Assembly (NCBI RefSeq): GCF_032197885.1
Contig: NZ_CP134159.1
Span: 558,001 to 622,000, forward strand
Origin: Levilactobacillus namurensis
GTDB taxonomy: Bacteria; Bacillota; Bacilli; Lactobacillales; Lactobacillaceae
Direction: 5' to 3'
DNA: 64,000 bases
A program made the translations under genes and the position numbers. The notes beneath the pieces were generated by a model. It had not been told where the DNA came from. It saw nothing but the letters and a program-made list of their open reading frames with translations, and made no database searches. This document shows positions 27,798-36,305 of the stretch, piece after piece. The number at the start of each line of letters is the position of its first letter. Position 1 is the first letter of the stretch.

Positions 27798-28700
27798 ATG
27801 GGGAATAACACCTTGCCACAGCAACTACAGAAGTTTAGAACGGAACACCATTTGTCTCAAGCCGAGCTAGCCCGTAAACTCTACATCTCACGGCAAGCCC
27901 TCTCGAAGTGGGAAGGCGGACAGTCGGAGCCTAGCTTGGATAAGGTCCTCTTACTGACCCAGATTCTGGGAGTCACGTTGGATCAGCTACTTTTGGGGGC
28001 GGCTGACCAACGGGAAGGCATTCTTGAACTGCAACAGATCCACAAACGCTTCGAACACCCAGTTCTGACGGGCGTTGACTTGGCGATTCATAGTCATGAC
28101 CGGATTGCGTTACTAGGAAGTAACGGTGCGGGGAAGTCGACGTTGATTAAGATTATTTCCGGGGAAATAACCGCTGATATGGGAATAGTTCACACTCACT
28201 TTTCTCGGCAGGATGATTTAGAGGTCATGGCGCAGGAAAACGTCTTGATTCCCACGTTGAAAGTGGTTGAACAGGTACGGTTGGTGGCCGCCATCAAGCA
28301 GGTGGCGATTGCGAACCGGTGGGAAGCACTACTCCAACAGTTTAGGTTGTTGGACTGTCGGCAGGCGTACGTCGCGAACCTGTTGGGTGGGCAAAAGCGA
28401 CGGTTGGCGTTGTTACTCAGCGTTTTGCGGCCGTCTAAACTCCTGATCTTGGATGAACCGACGGTGGGGATGGATTTGGATTCCATCGACTTGTTTTGGC
28501 GTTTATTAGAACGGATGCAGGGGGCGACCTTGGTGGCCACACATGATTTTAATCAAATCGATAAGTTTTTTACCCGGGTCGTGCTCTTGAAAAACGGGCA
28601 GATTGCACGCGACGCCCTGGTCAAGACGATTCACGCCAAGAACCAGACGATTGAACAGTGGTACCGACAGGACGACTCAGAAGGGGTGGCAGCACAATGA
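27798..28700 (+). CDS. XRE-type HTH domain fused to an ABC transporter ATPase
   Basis: 300 aa from the ATG at 27798 (GAAAGGG upstream; an in-frame TTG sits at 27795). Residues 6-65 are a typical XRE/Cro helix-turn-helix (LSQAELARKLYISRQALSKW). Residues 74-295 are an ABC ATPase with Walker A GSNGAGKST, signature LLGGQ and Walker B LLILDEPT. It probably energises the permease encoded by the next gene, whose ATG overlaps this stop by 4 bp. The fusion suggests that the ATPase itself binds DNA and controls its own operon. The substrate is unknown. Confidence 0.88.
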   Translation: MGNNTLPQQLQKFRTEHHLSQAELARKLYISRQALSKWEGGQSEPSLDKVLLLTQILGVTLDQLLLGAADQREGILELQQIHKRFEHPVLTGVDLAIHSHDRIALLGSNGAGKSTLIKIISGEITADMGIVHTHFSRQDDLEVMAQENVLIPTLKVVEQVRLVAAIKQVAIANRWEALLQQFRLLDCRQAYVANLLGGQKRRLALLLSVLRPSKLLILDEPTVGMDLDSIDLFWRLLERMQGATLVATHDFNQIDKFFTRVVLLKNGQIARDALVKTIHAKNQTIEQWYRQDDSEGVAAQ

Positions 28701-29422
28701 TTACGTGGATTCAGTTGAAGCAGGTGCTTCGTAATAAACGGTTTATCTTTTTTACCATCGTGTTTCCGGCGACCTGGTACCTCTTGCCTAGCGTGGTGAA
28801 TCCCCGGATGATGGATCCGTTTATCGCGTTTTTGATTGCCAGCTTGATGGGGATTCTGGGCAATGCCATCGTGACGTTTAGCAAGCGACTCTCGGCGGGG
28901 CGTCAATTCTATCTTGCGCAGGCCCGACTGTCGCATTACTCTATCTGGCGGTATCTCTTGAGTCAGTTGATCATTCAGATTGGTTTACACTTACTGATTA
29001 TTCTAGTGATCACGTTACTGGGGATTGGCTTGCAGACGCTGACCATTGACCGAAACTATTGGGACGCCGTTCTGTGGTTATCGGCCTTAGGCATTTATTT
29101 CAGTGTCATTGGGTTTTGGTTCGGAATTAGTTTCAGTCCCACTACGGTTGATGTGGGGGCCACGCCGCTGATGTTTCTGTTTGCATTGATGATCGTGCCG
29201 TTTTCGTGGTTCTCAACCGGGACGTTCACGGGGGTCATCACTAAGATTCAGGAATTCTTACCGCCGTATTATTTTTACCAGTTCTTTTATACGCAGTTAA
29301 CTCACCAGGCGGCGAGTGGTCACCTGTGGAAGTTTGGCCTGTCAGTGCTGATCACGCTGATGCCGTTTTTGGTGGGCTTGCGATTGCGGTTGTTTGGTGG
29401 TGGGGTGTCTCGGCGGGGTTAG
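28697..29422 (+). CDS. ABC-2-type permease partner of the HTH-ATPase
   Basis: 241 aa from the ATG at 28697 inside an ATGA overlap, so it is translationally coupled to the ATPase. Six hydrophobic helices with the ABC-2 export permease pattern, including FWFGISFSPTT and the loop before the last helix. Such permeases export drugs, peptides or lipids. No resistance or immunity gene is next to it. Confidence 0.85.
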   Translation: MITWIQLKQVLRNKRFIFFTIVFPATWYLLPSVVNPRMMDPFIAFLIASLMGILGNAIVTFSKRLSAGRQFYLAQARLSHYSIWRYLLSQLIIQIGLHLLIILVITLLGIGLQTLTIDRNYWDAVLWLSALGIYFSVIGFWFGISFSPTTVDVGATPLMFLFALMIVPFSWFSTGTFTGVITKIQEFLPPYYFYQFFYTQLTHQAASGHLWKFGLSVLITLMPFLVGLRLRLFGGGVSRRG

Positions 29423-29436
29423 TTGGGATAGATATT

Positions 29437-29492
29437 GCAAATAGTCCCCATTAAAATTGGACATAAGCCCAGTTTTAATGGGGACTATTTGC
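29437..29492 (+). terminator. Hairpin with perfect 20-bp arms after the ABC operon
   Basis: Positions 29437-29456 are the exact reverse complement of 29473-29492, with a 16-nt loop. It lacks a clean T-run after the stem, so it may act as a processing or stability structure or a bidirectional terminator. Confidence 0.6.
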
Positions 29493-29601
29493 TAGAGCGC
29501 TATTTAGTGGATTTATGAAAACAATGATGTATATGATTAGGAAAAACACTGTTTATGTTTTCGAAAGAGTTAGATTAATTTGAACCCTTATTTTAGATTA
29601 T

Positions 29602-30366
29602 TTACACTGCTTCAAGAATGACATCACGAGCTTCACTTACACTTGCTTCATCGGAATTAAGTGCTTTAGCAAAGGAACGAATTAAGCGATTACCCATAGG
29701 TTTAAATGTTATAAATGTTAGTCCGCCTGATAAAACACCTCCGACGACGGGAACCACTTTGGTGATTGTTTTTGATACAGTTTGCTTAGTTACTGTTATA
29801 TTGATTGCTGCCGCAATTTTTTTAAGTATTGGATACCATAGGGTCTTTGTAAGTGCTTTACTAGCAACCTTTTTTCCAGCCGTTTTTCCTAATTCTCTAG
29901 TAGCATAAATAATTGCTGAGCTAGCTGCTGAAACTCCTAACATAACACCTAGATATAAAATGATATCTCTTTCCCCGTTTTCGGATAGATCACCATTATT
30001 ATCAAATAGGTCTTGCTTTCCAAAGATATATGAAATTTCTTGGGCCATCCTTAAAGCAAAGGCAAAATATTGTGCAATATCAACAGCACTGCTTCCCGCC
30101 ATTACTGCAGGGTTTGATGGCAGTCCAGTTAAAAATGAAGCAACGGTGCTCTTTTCAGTATCACGGCGGACAATATGTTTAGCTGTAGCAGTTAAATATG
30201 CTGTATCAAAAACAGTTTGTGGTCCGTAATCAATAATTTTTGATAACTCTTCACCTTGTGTTTTTGAAAAAGTTTCTGCTAAAAATTTACGACGATCAAT
30301 TTTAACGCCGGGAAGTTTAAGCGCACTGGCAACTGCAGATGGGAGTAATTCTTTTTCATTAGTCAT
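29602..30366 (-). CDS. Unknown AT-rich protein with an EcsC-like C-terminal region
   Basis: 254 aa; the start at 30366 is set by GGAGG 7 nt upstream, giving MTNEKELL. Small-residue-rich hydrophobic segments occur at about 130-155 and 215-235. The stretch VVPVVGGVLSGGLTF followed by a basic RLIRSFAKAL resembles the end of EcsC-family proteins, but this is a weak recognition. Lower GC than its neighbours suggests acquisition. Function unknown. Confidence 0.55.
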   Translation of the reverse strand: MTNEKELLPSAVASALKLPGVKIDRRKFLAETFSKTQGEELSKIIDYGPQTVFDTAYLTATAKHIVRRDTEKSTVASFLTGLPSNPAVMAGSSAVDIAQYFAFALRMAQEISYIFGKQDLFDNNGDLSENGERDIILYLGVMLGVSAASSAIIYATRELGKTAGKKVASKALTKTLWYPILKKIAAAINITVTKQTVSKTITKVVPVVGGVLSGGLTFITFKPMGNRLIRSFAKALNSDEASVSEARDVILEAV

Positions 30367-30439
30367 AGTAAGCCTCCGGTATGGCACTTATTTATTGTAT
30401 TCGCTTTCATTATATATTTAATTAAGAAAATAATAAACA

Positions 30440-31393
30440 TCAACAACGGTGATAGCCAAAAAACATTTTATTTATTTCGGATTCTATATCTTTACGAAAG
30501 GCTTCCGGCTCCTTCACCGTCACCAAGCTCCCCTGACTCAACAGCCACATCTTAGCCCCTTTATCAAATACATCAGCTTCAATGAGCACGCTATGCCGTT
30601 CGGGATAGCGTGCTTTTATTTTGGCCGTGGGGAAGCGGTCGAGGGCGGCCTCAACGATGCCTCGAAATTCGAATTGAATGGTCATTTTCTCGCCCGGTTG
30701 CATGTAGTGAATGTATTGACGGAGCTCGCCGTCTTCAAAACGTTCACCGCGGGATCGGGTTAATTGTGTGGTCGAGGGCGTGTAGTTTTGAATACGGTCT
30801 AAGCGGAAAAAGCGGTTAGCGTGGTATGTCTGGCTGTAGGCAACAACGTAGAAGTAGTATTCCGAAAAAATGATGGCTTGCGGTAGAATGGTGCGTTGAT
30901 CCACATGGCCTAATTGGTTACGGTAAAGAATCTCAACGGTCGTTTGGTGCTCGATCAACTGACTAAATTGCCAGATGAGTGTTAATAAGGGCTTACCATG
31001 GGTCACGGGTTGGTAATGGAACCGTTCATTTTTAATAATAGGAATAATTTCGCGTTGTTCCAGTGGTGGGATGAGATTGAGGAGACTATCGATAGTCTGC
31101 TCGATCTCTTTTTGGTTTAGCGACCGGCTGGCAAGTAAGACCTTGATTAAAACCAGAATGGCTTGTTGTGAAATGGCGTCTTGACTCACATCTAACCGGT
31201 AGCCCCCAAGTTGGCGGTGATAGGTTAATTCATAAAAAAGTTGTTGTTCATGGATGAAAGTTTTGATTTGGCTAAGGTCACTTTGGATGACCCGGGGAGT
31301 CACCGCAAATTTTGTGGCTAGTTGGGCTTTAACGACTACGTGATTCGAGAGTAGCTGCTGAAAAATGTAAAGCTGACGGTAGGCGGCGTTCAT
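30440..31393 (-). CDS. WYL-domain transcriptional regulator
   Basis: 317 aa. An N-terminal HTH (about 1-60, VVVKAQLATKFAVTPRVIQSDL) precedes a WYL domain (about 145-230, with IIFSEYYFYVVAYSQ and HANRFFRLDRI) and a WCX-like C-terminal region. WYL regulators sense nucleic acids or small ligands and often sit in stress or defence loci. GGAGC lies before the ATG. Divergent from the Mor-like operon, with GTAGAAG/CTTCTAC (31430-31448) between as a candidate operator. Confidence 0.85.
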   Translation of the reverse strand: MNAAYRQLYIFQQLLSNHVVVKAQLATKFAVTPRVIQSDLSQIKTFIHEQQLFYELTYHRQLGGYRLDVSQDAISQQAILVLIKVLLASRSLNQKEIEQTIDSLLNLIPPLEQREIIPIIKNERFHYQPVTHGKPLLTLIWQFSQLIEHQTTVEILYRNQLGHVDQRTILPQAIIFSEYYFYVVAYSQTYHANRFFRLDRIQNYTPSTTQLTRSRGERFEDGELRQYIHYMQPGEKMTIQFEFRGIVEAALDRFPTAKIKARYPERHSVLIEADVFDKGAKMWLLSQGSLVTVKEPEAFRKDIESEINKMFFGYHRC

Positions 31394-31625
31394 GGTGACC
31401 AGCTCCTTAAAATTTTTAAATAAAAATAAGTAGAAGTATTTCTTCTACCTTGAAGCCTATGCTTATCCTATCAAGAAAGCAAGTTCGACTGGTTCTTCAG
31501 CTAGTAAGGGTGGTGGTCAAAATGAGGGTAAATGACCAGTGGTGTTCCTTGAAAACGACTGGTTCAAGTGCTGTTCCGAAAGCAAACACTGTTTACTAAT
31601 ATGTTAACTAGAGGTGGTGAATGGG

Positions 31626-31886
31626 ATGGATGAGAAGGTTGACGTCACGGCACTCCATGACTTCTATCGTAGCTTGAGTGAATTAGTAGGGGTCGAAGCG
31701 ATGTTGGCGATTTATCAACAGTATAAGGGGATGCAGATGACGATTCCGTCACATTTATATGATCGCCAACTGGCAGCTGAGAAGGTGTTAATGAAATATA
31801 ACGGACACAATCAGCAGGCTCTAGCGCGAGAGTATGGATATTCTCAAAAGTGGATTCAGCGGGTCGTACATCAAACCAAGAAGTAA
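31626..31886 (+). CDS. Mor-family DNA-binding protein
   Basis: 86 aa from the ATG at 31626, 8 nt after GAGGTGG. The C-terminal half, with IYQQYKGMQMTIPSHLYDR and a helix-turn-helix in YNGHNQQALAREYGYS, matches the Mor/C activator family first described in phage Mu. In Gram-positive bacteria such small proteins are found on chromosomes and mobile elements as regulators. It leads an operon with the zinc-ribbon gene 19 bp downstream. Confidence 0.82.
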   Translation: MDEKVDVTALHDFYRSLSELVGVEAMLAIYQQYKGMQMTIPSHLYDRQLAAEKVLMKYNGHNQQALAREYGYSQKWIQRVVHQTKK

Positions 31887-31905
31887 AGTTGAGGAGTGAT
31901 TTATT

Positions 31906-32406
31906 ATGAAGTTTTGTCCAAATTGTGGTCATCAGTTAGAACCAGACGCTCAATTCTGCCCAGCCTGTGGTGCGCAGATAACGGGGGAACGACAACCGGG
32001 GCAGGCAAATCAAAATCGTGCGCAAGAGAAAGTGACAGCACATGCCCAGTATACTCAGACGGCTTCACAGGAGCCAAGCCATACGGAGGAACAGCCACAG
32101 CTGGGATTCGTGGGGAGTATTCAATACATTATGCAACACGTGTTTGAATTTAACGGAGATGTGCCAGAAAGTCGTAAATCGGTCTTTTGGTGGGGATATT
32201 TAGGTGTCCTGTTGTTAAACTTAGCCTTTGTTGCCATTCCGTACTTAGGTACGATTCTTTGTTGGGCTACGGATATTCTGTTGATATCTGCGAATATGCG
32301 GCGATTAGCCTACCTTAAGAAAAATACTGGATTGAGCTGGTTGCTTATGGTACCGGTAGTAAGCCTATACCCACTTGTCCTGATGTTCTTAGATAGAAAG
32401 GATTAG
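31906..32406 (+). CDS. Zinc-ribbon membrane protein
   Basis: 166 aa. The N-terminal zinc ribbon uses Cys4, Cys7, Cys18 and Cys21. A hydrophilic linker (about 25-65) leads to a membrane part with three helices (about 95-160) that looks DUF805-like. GAGGAG precedes the ATG. The next gene starts 4 bp after its stop, so the two proteins probably act together at the membrane. Confidence 0.75.
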   Translation: MKFCPNCGHQLEPDAQFCPACGAQITGERQPGQANQNRAQEKVTAHAQYTQTASQEPSHTEEQPQLGFVGSIQYIMQHVFEFNGDVPESRKSVFWWGYLGVLLLNLAFVAIPYLGTILCWATDILLISANMRRLAYLKKNTGLSWLLMVPVVSLYPLVLMFLDRKD

Positions 32407-32410
32407 TTTG

Positions 32411-33013
32411 ATGAAGAAAAAGGATATTATCGCATTAGTCATTGCCGTGGTTGTAGTTTTAGTTGGTGGTAGTCTTTTCATCAAAACACGGGTTGCTGTG
32501 TCGGAAAATCGGTTGGCTAGCAACATTACTAAGGTGGTTCAAAATAAAGATGGAAAACTTTTCCTGAAACAATTTTCTAAAGATAATCAGGAGATTAAAT
32601 TTAGTGATATCGGTGCGCAAAGTGTGGTTAAGGACTTGCACGATAACGCGACAGATCCGACTAGCGAAATTGGGAAGATCATTACCAGTGGTCAAACGGT
32701 TTCCGGAACTAAAGTGGATTATCAGTTTACAGTAGAGAGTAAGAAGGTCTTGGGGCTCTTTACGAGTTACTATCTAACGACGCGGAAGTCCCCCGTACGC
32801 GTTCTGAATTATACGGGTTATGGTGATGACATGACCATTAAAATGACCAGTGGCGGTAAGAATCAAACCATCACGAAGAGCCAGTTAAACAGTGGTTTAT
32901 TTCCCGGACGGTATGATTTCGACATTACCTCTGGTGGTGAGGACGACGGGAGCTATTGGGTTCGCTCAGCTGGGGATGGCGGAACGATTGAACTGACCGT
33001 CACGGAATATTAA
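32411..33013 (+). CDS. Membrane-anchored extracellular protein (TcaA-like part)
   Basis: 200 aa from the ATG at 32411. One N-terminal membrane helix (about 5-26) is followed by an extracellular alpha/beta domain. Together with the zinc-ribbon protein just before it, the pair recalls TcaA-type proteins, which carry a zinc ribbon, a membrane helix and extracellular domains in one chain. That comparison is an inference. Last gene of the Mor-like operon. Confidence 0.65.
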   Translation: MKKKDIIALVIAVVVVLVGGSLFIKTRVAVSENRLASNITKVVQNKDGKLFLKQFSKDNQEIKFSDIGAQSVVKDLHDNATDPTSEIGKIITSGQTVSGTKVDYQFTVESKKVLGLFTSYYLTTRKSPVRVLNYTGYGDDMTIKMTSGGKNQTITKSQLNSGLFPGRYDFDITSGGEDDGSYWVRSAGDGGTIELTVTEY

Positions 33014-33031
33014 ATAAATTAAGGGGTAATC

Positions 33032-33066
33032 AAAAAGCATTGGCCGATAACGGTTAATGCTTTTTC
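33032..33066 (+). terminator. Terminator of the Mor-like operon
   Basis: AAAAAGCATT pairs with AATGCTTTTT and the loop contains a second small stem. Confidence 0.85.
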
Positions 33067-33158
33067 TTTGGAAGGGTGCAGTTTAAAGCCTGAACGCGCA
33101 TGGGTGGGCAATCGTATGGTTAAGCTCATCAATCAATAAAAAATAATGATTATTATTG

Positions 33159-33187
33159 TTGACAACTAATGTATAGCTTGATAGACT
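33159..33187 (+). promoter_or_regulatory. Promoter of the Gls24 operon
   Basis: TTGACA (33159-33164), a 17-bp spacer, then TAGACT (33182-33187), followed by an AT-rich 5' leader. Confidence 0.7.
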
Positions 33188-33234
33188 AATGGCATAAATT
33201 AATAATAACTTATGAAAAAGAAAGGGATGAAGTT

Positions 33235-33486
33235 ATGTTTAGCTGGTTATGGTCATTAATTGTTGGTGCTTTGATTGGAGTTGTGGCGGGTGCCATCACC
33301 AATCGGGGTGAGTCGATGGGCTGGATTGCGAATATTTTGGCCGGGTTGATTGGGTCCTGGTTAGGTCAGACGTTATTTGGGAGCTGGGGCCCAGCATTAG
33401 CTGGCATGGCTTTAGTCCCTTCCATTGTCGGCGCCATTCTCCTGATTGTTCTGGTCTCCGCCGTCCTCTCTATGCGGCGCACGTAG
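33235..33486 (+). CDS. GlsB/YeaQ/YmgE family membrane protein
   Basis: 83 aa with three glycine-rich helices, including VGALIGVVAGAITNRGE and IANILAGLIGSWLGQTLFG, the signature of the former transglycosylase-associated family. AAAGGGATG precedes the start. Known as part of general stress loci; here it opens a five-gene Gls24/Asp23 operon. Confidence 0.92.
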   Translation: MFSWLWSLIVGALIGVVAGAITNRGESMGWIANILAGLIGSWLGQTLFGSWGPALAGMALVPSIVGAILLIVLVSAVLSMRRT

Positions 33487-33498
33487 GGTGGTGAGACA

Positions 33499-34041
33499 AT
33501 GCGACCAATTTATAAATGGACATTGGGCATTGTGGGGGTTCTTATGATTGGGCTTGCCGTCTACCAGATTGGGTGGTGGCTCAAGATTCCGGGATTAACT
33601 GCCTGGAGCCACCAAGTCGCCCAACAGGTTCCGGGGATGGCGTACTGGCTCGCCGCTGGTATGGCCGTGAGTGGTCTCGTTGGTTTAGGATTATTGGGCT
33701 TAGGCGTGTTAGCGCCAATTCGGATTCCCCAGACGGTACTCAAGACCAAGCTGGGTACCATGGCGATTCCCCAGCGAGTCTTGGAGAAGAACTTGCGTTA
33801 CTACTTGGTTGACCAGTTGGGGTTGATCGATCCTCAGGTGACCGTTCGTTTACGGCGGCGCCAGCGGGTCATCGTGCGGGTAGACGCAACCACTCAGCCG
33901 GACCATCAGCTACGGGATACGGCGTTGCGGACTACCCATACCGTGAAGACTTACCTGCAAAACCAATTGGGAATGCATGCTGTGATTCCAGTGGTTCGGT
34001 TGGCACCCGTTGACCGGCAGAGACCCGTTAAGGTGCTTTAG
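33499..34041 (+). CDS. amaP: AmaP, membrane anchor of Asp23
   Basis: 180 aa. Two N-terminal membrane helices (about 8-28 and 48-72) are followed by a cytoplasmic domain with an Asp23-like fold. In Staphylococcus AmaP tethers the abundant cytoplasmic protein Asp23 to the membrane. It sits between glsB-like and DUF2273 genes, the conserved order. Confidence 0.88.
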   Translation: MRPIYKWTLGIVGVLMIGLAVYQIGWWLKIPGLTAWSHQVAQQVPGMAYWLAAGMAVSGLVGLGLLGLGVLAPIRIPQTVLKTKLGTMAIPQRVLEKNLRYYLVDQLGLIDPQVTVRLRRRQRVIVRVDATTQPDHQLRDTALRTTHTVKTYLQNQLGMHAVIPVVRLAPVDRQRPVKVL

Positions 34042-34052
34042 GAGGGATGAAC

Positions 34053-34241
34053 ATGAATCGCGGATTGATTGGCCTGGTCGTCGGGATGGTTCTCGGCGTT
34101 ATCTGGGTAACCCTAGGGTTCGCCGCCAGTTTGGGTGTTGCTAGTTTAGGCGCCATTGGCTGGGGAATCGGCCGGTTCGGTCGATTGGACTTTGCGGCCC
34201 TAGGACGTAAGATTGACGACCGTTTATCACGTGAACGTTAA
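34053..34241 (+). CDS. DUF2273 small membrane protein
   Basis: 62 aa from the ATG at 34053, placed 6 nt after AGGAGGG (an ATG at 34047 abuts the ribosome binding site). Two short glycine-rich helices and a basic tail. DUF2273 proteins accompany amaP and asp23. Confidence 0.85.
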   Translation: MNRGLIGLVVGMVLGVIWVTLGFAASLGVASLGAIGWGIGRFGRLDFAALGRKIDDRLSRER

Positions 34242-34254
34242 AGGAGGAAACCAC

Positions 34255-34674
34255 ATGACTGACACACCAACGCTGAAAACGAAGTTGACTTTTGAAGACG
34301 ATGTCATCAAAAAATTGGCCGGCTGGGCCTCACGCAACGTTGATGGCGTCTTGGCGCTCGATGGTGGCATGCTCAGCAATCTGACGAACCGTTTTAGAAG
34401 CGACGCTGACCCGACTCAAGGCGTCGATGCTCAAGTGGGTGAGAAACAAGTGGCGCTGGCGTTGACCGTGACCATTGAGTACGGTAAAGATATGCGTCAG
34501 ATTTTTACGCAACTCTGTCAACGCATCAAGCAAGACGTTGAGCGTTATACGGGCTTAGACGTGGTCGAGTTGAATGTTCACGTGAACGACGTGATGACCA
34601 AGGCGGATTGGCAAGCGCAAGCAGCTGGTAAACCGAACTCGCAGCACGCCACGGATAGTCCGGAAGTCGCATAG
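34255..34674 (+). CDS. Asp23/Gls24 family envelope stress protein
   Basis: 139 aa from the ATG at 34255 after AAAGGAGG. Contains LTFEDDVIKKLAGWASRNVDGVLAL and a C-terminal amphipathic part typical of Asp23/Gls24. It is a cytoplasmic protein that forms a membrane-associated layer through AmaP and rises on alkaline or envelope stress. A second paralogue follows directly. Confidence 0.93.
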   Translation: MTDTPTLKTKLTFEDDVIKKLAGWASRNVDGVLALDGGMLSNLTNRFRSDADPTQGVDAQVGEKQVALALTVTIEYGKDMRQIFTQLCQRIKQDVERYTGLDVVELNVHVNDVMTKADWQAQAAGKPNSQHATDSPEVA

Positions 34675-34701
34675 GGTCCTAACCCGAAAGGAAGGTAAAA
34701 A

Positions 34702-35118
34702 ATGACGACACCACCAGAAGCACCTCGAAAGACGATGTTATTTGACGATGCCGTTTTAGAAAAGATTGCCGGGAAAGCGGCCATGAATGTCCCGGGCGTA
34801 CTAGCCCTACAGGGAAATCTGATTGAGAATTTATCGGACCGCTTAACGAATGGGGAACAGCCCCAGATTGGGGTTGCGGTTGATGCCAATCAGGAGCGCC
34901 AGACGGTTGCCTTAGAGTTGACGGCCCTGTTGGCTTATGGTAAACGAGCTGAGGCCATCTTTGACCAGTTAGTCGACCAGATTACGCGGGACGTTAAAAC
35001 GATGACAGGTTTCCAGATCACTCAGATCAAGTTACGGGTCAAGGACTTGTTGACCAAGGAAGAGTGGGCACAGGCGGAAGCAAAACGCTCGGGTAAGAAA
35101 CCTAAAAAGGAAAGCTAA
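34702..35118 (+). CDS. Second Asp23/Gls24 family envelope stress protein
   Basis: 138 aa, similar to the preceding gene in length and motifs (LFDDAVLEKIAGKAAMNVPGV, VKDLLTKEEW) but clearly diverged. AAAGGAAGG lies before the ATG. Last gene of the operon. Two copies probably allow mixed assemblies; this is an inference. Confidence 0.93.
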   Translation: MTTPPEAPRKTMLFDDAVLEKIAGKAAMNVPGVLALQGNLIENLSDRLTNGEQPQIGVAVDANQERQTVALELTALLAYGKRAEAIFDQLVDQITRDVKTMTGFQITQIKLRVKDLLTKEEWAQAEAKRSGKKPKKES

Positions 35119-35122
35119 AGGT

Positions 35123-35172
35123 AACGGCCCCTACCATGATTGCGGAGACAATCATGGTAGGGGCCGTTTTAG
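35123..35172 (+). terminator. Terminator of the Gls24 operon
   Basis: Positions 35123-35142 pair perfectly with 35149-35168 around a 6-nt loop, followed by TTTT overlapping the stem end. Confidence 0.9.
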
Positions 35173-35279
35173 CATGAAAAGATGATATAAGTGCAAGTCA
35201 TTGGTGGCAGGCGCTGGCGTTAAGACGTAGCCAGCAGTTGGACCGGTTTAGCAGTGAACCGGGTAAGCACGGATGCGGG

Positions 35280-36110
35280 TTAACGGTGAAAGTAAGCCTG
35301 TACCTCTTGCGGATATCCCTGAGCGGCGTTCACCCGACTGAGCAGGGCCTTGTCGTGGGTACTGGTAACCCCCGTTTGTCGTAAGTGGCGGTATAGGTCG
35401 AAGTAGGGCAGCTTCTGTTGTTTTGCCCGCGCAATCTCTTGGGAGATGTCGTAAGAGACTTTGCGGAAGTCAACGGACAGCTGACCGGCATCGGTGACGG
35501 TCAGGATGGCGTAGTGGGCTCGCTGGTCGGCCATGAACTTGGCGTAGGGACTGTAAGGTTGGCCGGTCGCCCCCGGGTTAATGAACAGCTGTCCTTGGTC
35601 TGACGTCCGGAGGAGCTGCTGATGAATATGGCCGTAAACCGCCACGTCATGCTGCCCCACTAGGTGGTCGAAGTGGGCTTCGGCCTGGTTAGGGTACAGG
35701 TCGTGACCGGTCGAACGCTCCGGTTGGTTATGGGAAAGCCCGAAGTCCAGGCCGTTGACCGTGCGACTGGTGGCGATGGGCTGTTTGACTAGTGCCTGGA
35801 AGTGGGCGGGAGATAGGCGTTCGATCAGATATTGGGTTAGACGGGCAAAGTAGATTTCGGAGGGGTCCTCCAGCTGACCTTGACCGTCAACTAGGGCCTG
35901 AATCCCCTGGTCCCAGTTGCCCTGCAACCAAACGCTGGGCTGGACGGCGGCTAAGGCCTGGTAAAGGTCCTCCGCGCCCGGCCCCGGTAAAAAGAAATCA
36001 CCTAGAAACCAGTAATCCGTGACGGCTTGCTGGCGAGCGTCCGCCAAGACGGCGGTCAGTGCGGACAGGTTTCCGTGAATATCGGCCAAGACGGCAATTT
36101 TTTGTAACAT
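35280..36110 (-). CDS. Calcineurin-like metallophosphoesterase
   Basis: 276 aa. Metal-binding motifs in order: LADIHGN (about 8-14), FLGDFFLPGPG (about 35-45), QGNWDQ (a GNHD variant with Trp for His), LSHNQ and YGHIHQ. These define a dimetal phosphoesterase of the YfcE/Ap4A-hydrolase-like group. The substrate could be a phosphodiester or phosphoprotein. GGAAG precedes the ATG. The change of His to Trp in GNHD is unusual and may alter proton donation. Confidence 0.85.
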   Translation of the reverse strand: MLQKIAVLADIHGNLSALTAVLADARQQAVTDYWFLGDFFLPGPGAEDLYQALAAVQPSVWLQGNWDQGIQALVDGQGQLEDPSEIYFARLTQYLIERLSPAHFQALVKQPIATSRTVNGLDFGLSHNQPERSTGHDLYPNQAEAHFDHLVGQHDVAVYGHIHQQLLRTSDQGQLFINPGATGQPYSPYAKFMADQRAHYAILTVTDAGQLSVDFRKVSYDISQEIARAKQQKLPYFDLYRHLRQTGVTSTHDKALLSRVNAAQGYPQEVQAYFHR

Positions 36111-36193
36111 GGTGTCACTTCCTTGAAAGATTGAATGGCCTCGTCGAACATATTTCGGCGGGTCAGCGGTACGTCGTCCATGAGTGAGACGAC

Positions 36194-36221
36194 TTTACAT
36201 TTTTCAGACAGTATCTATAAT
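36194..36221 (+). promoter_or_regulatory. Promoter of the TetR-family gene
   Basis: TTTACA (36194-36199), a 16-bp spacer, then TATAAT (36216-36221). Confidence 0.75.
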
Positions 36222-36305
36222 AATGGACAGGTTGTTGGATTGAAACACTCGTCCGGAAAAAAACTTGGGGGACGAGAAGACAGTATCGCGAAAGGGAGTT
36301 TTTTA

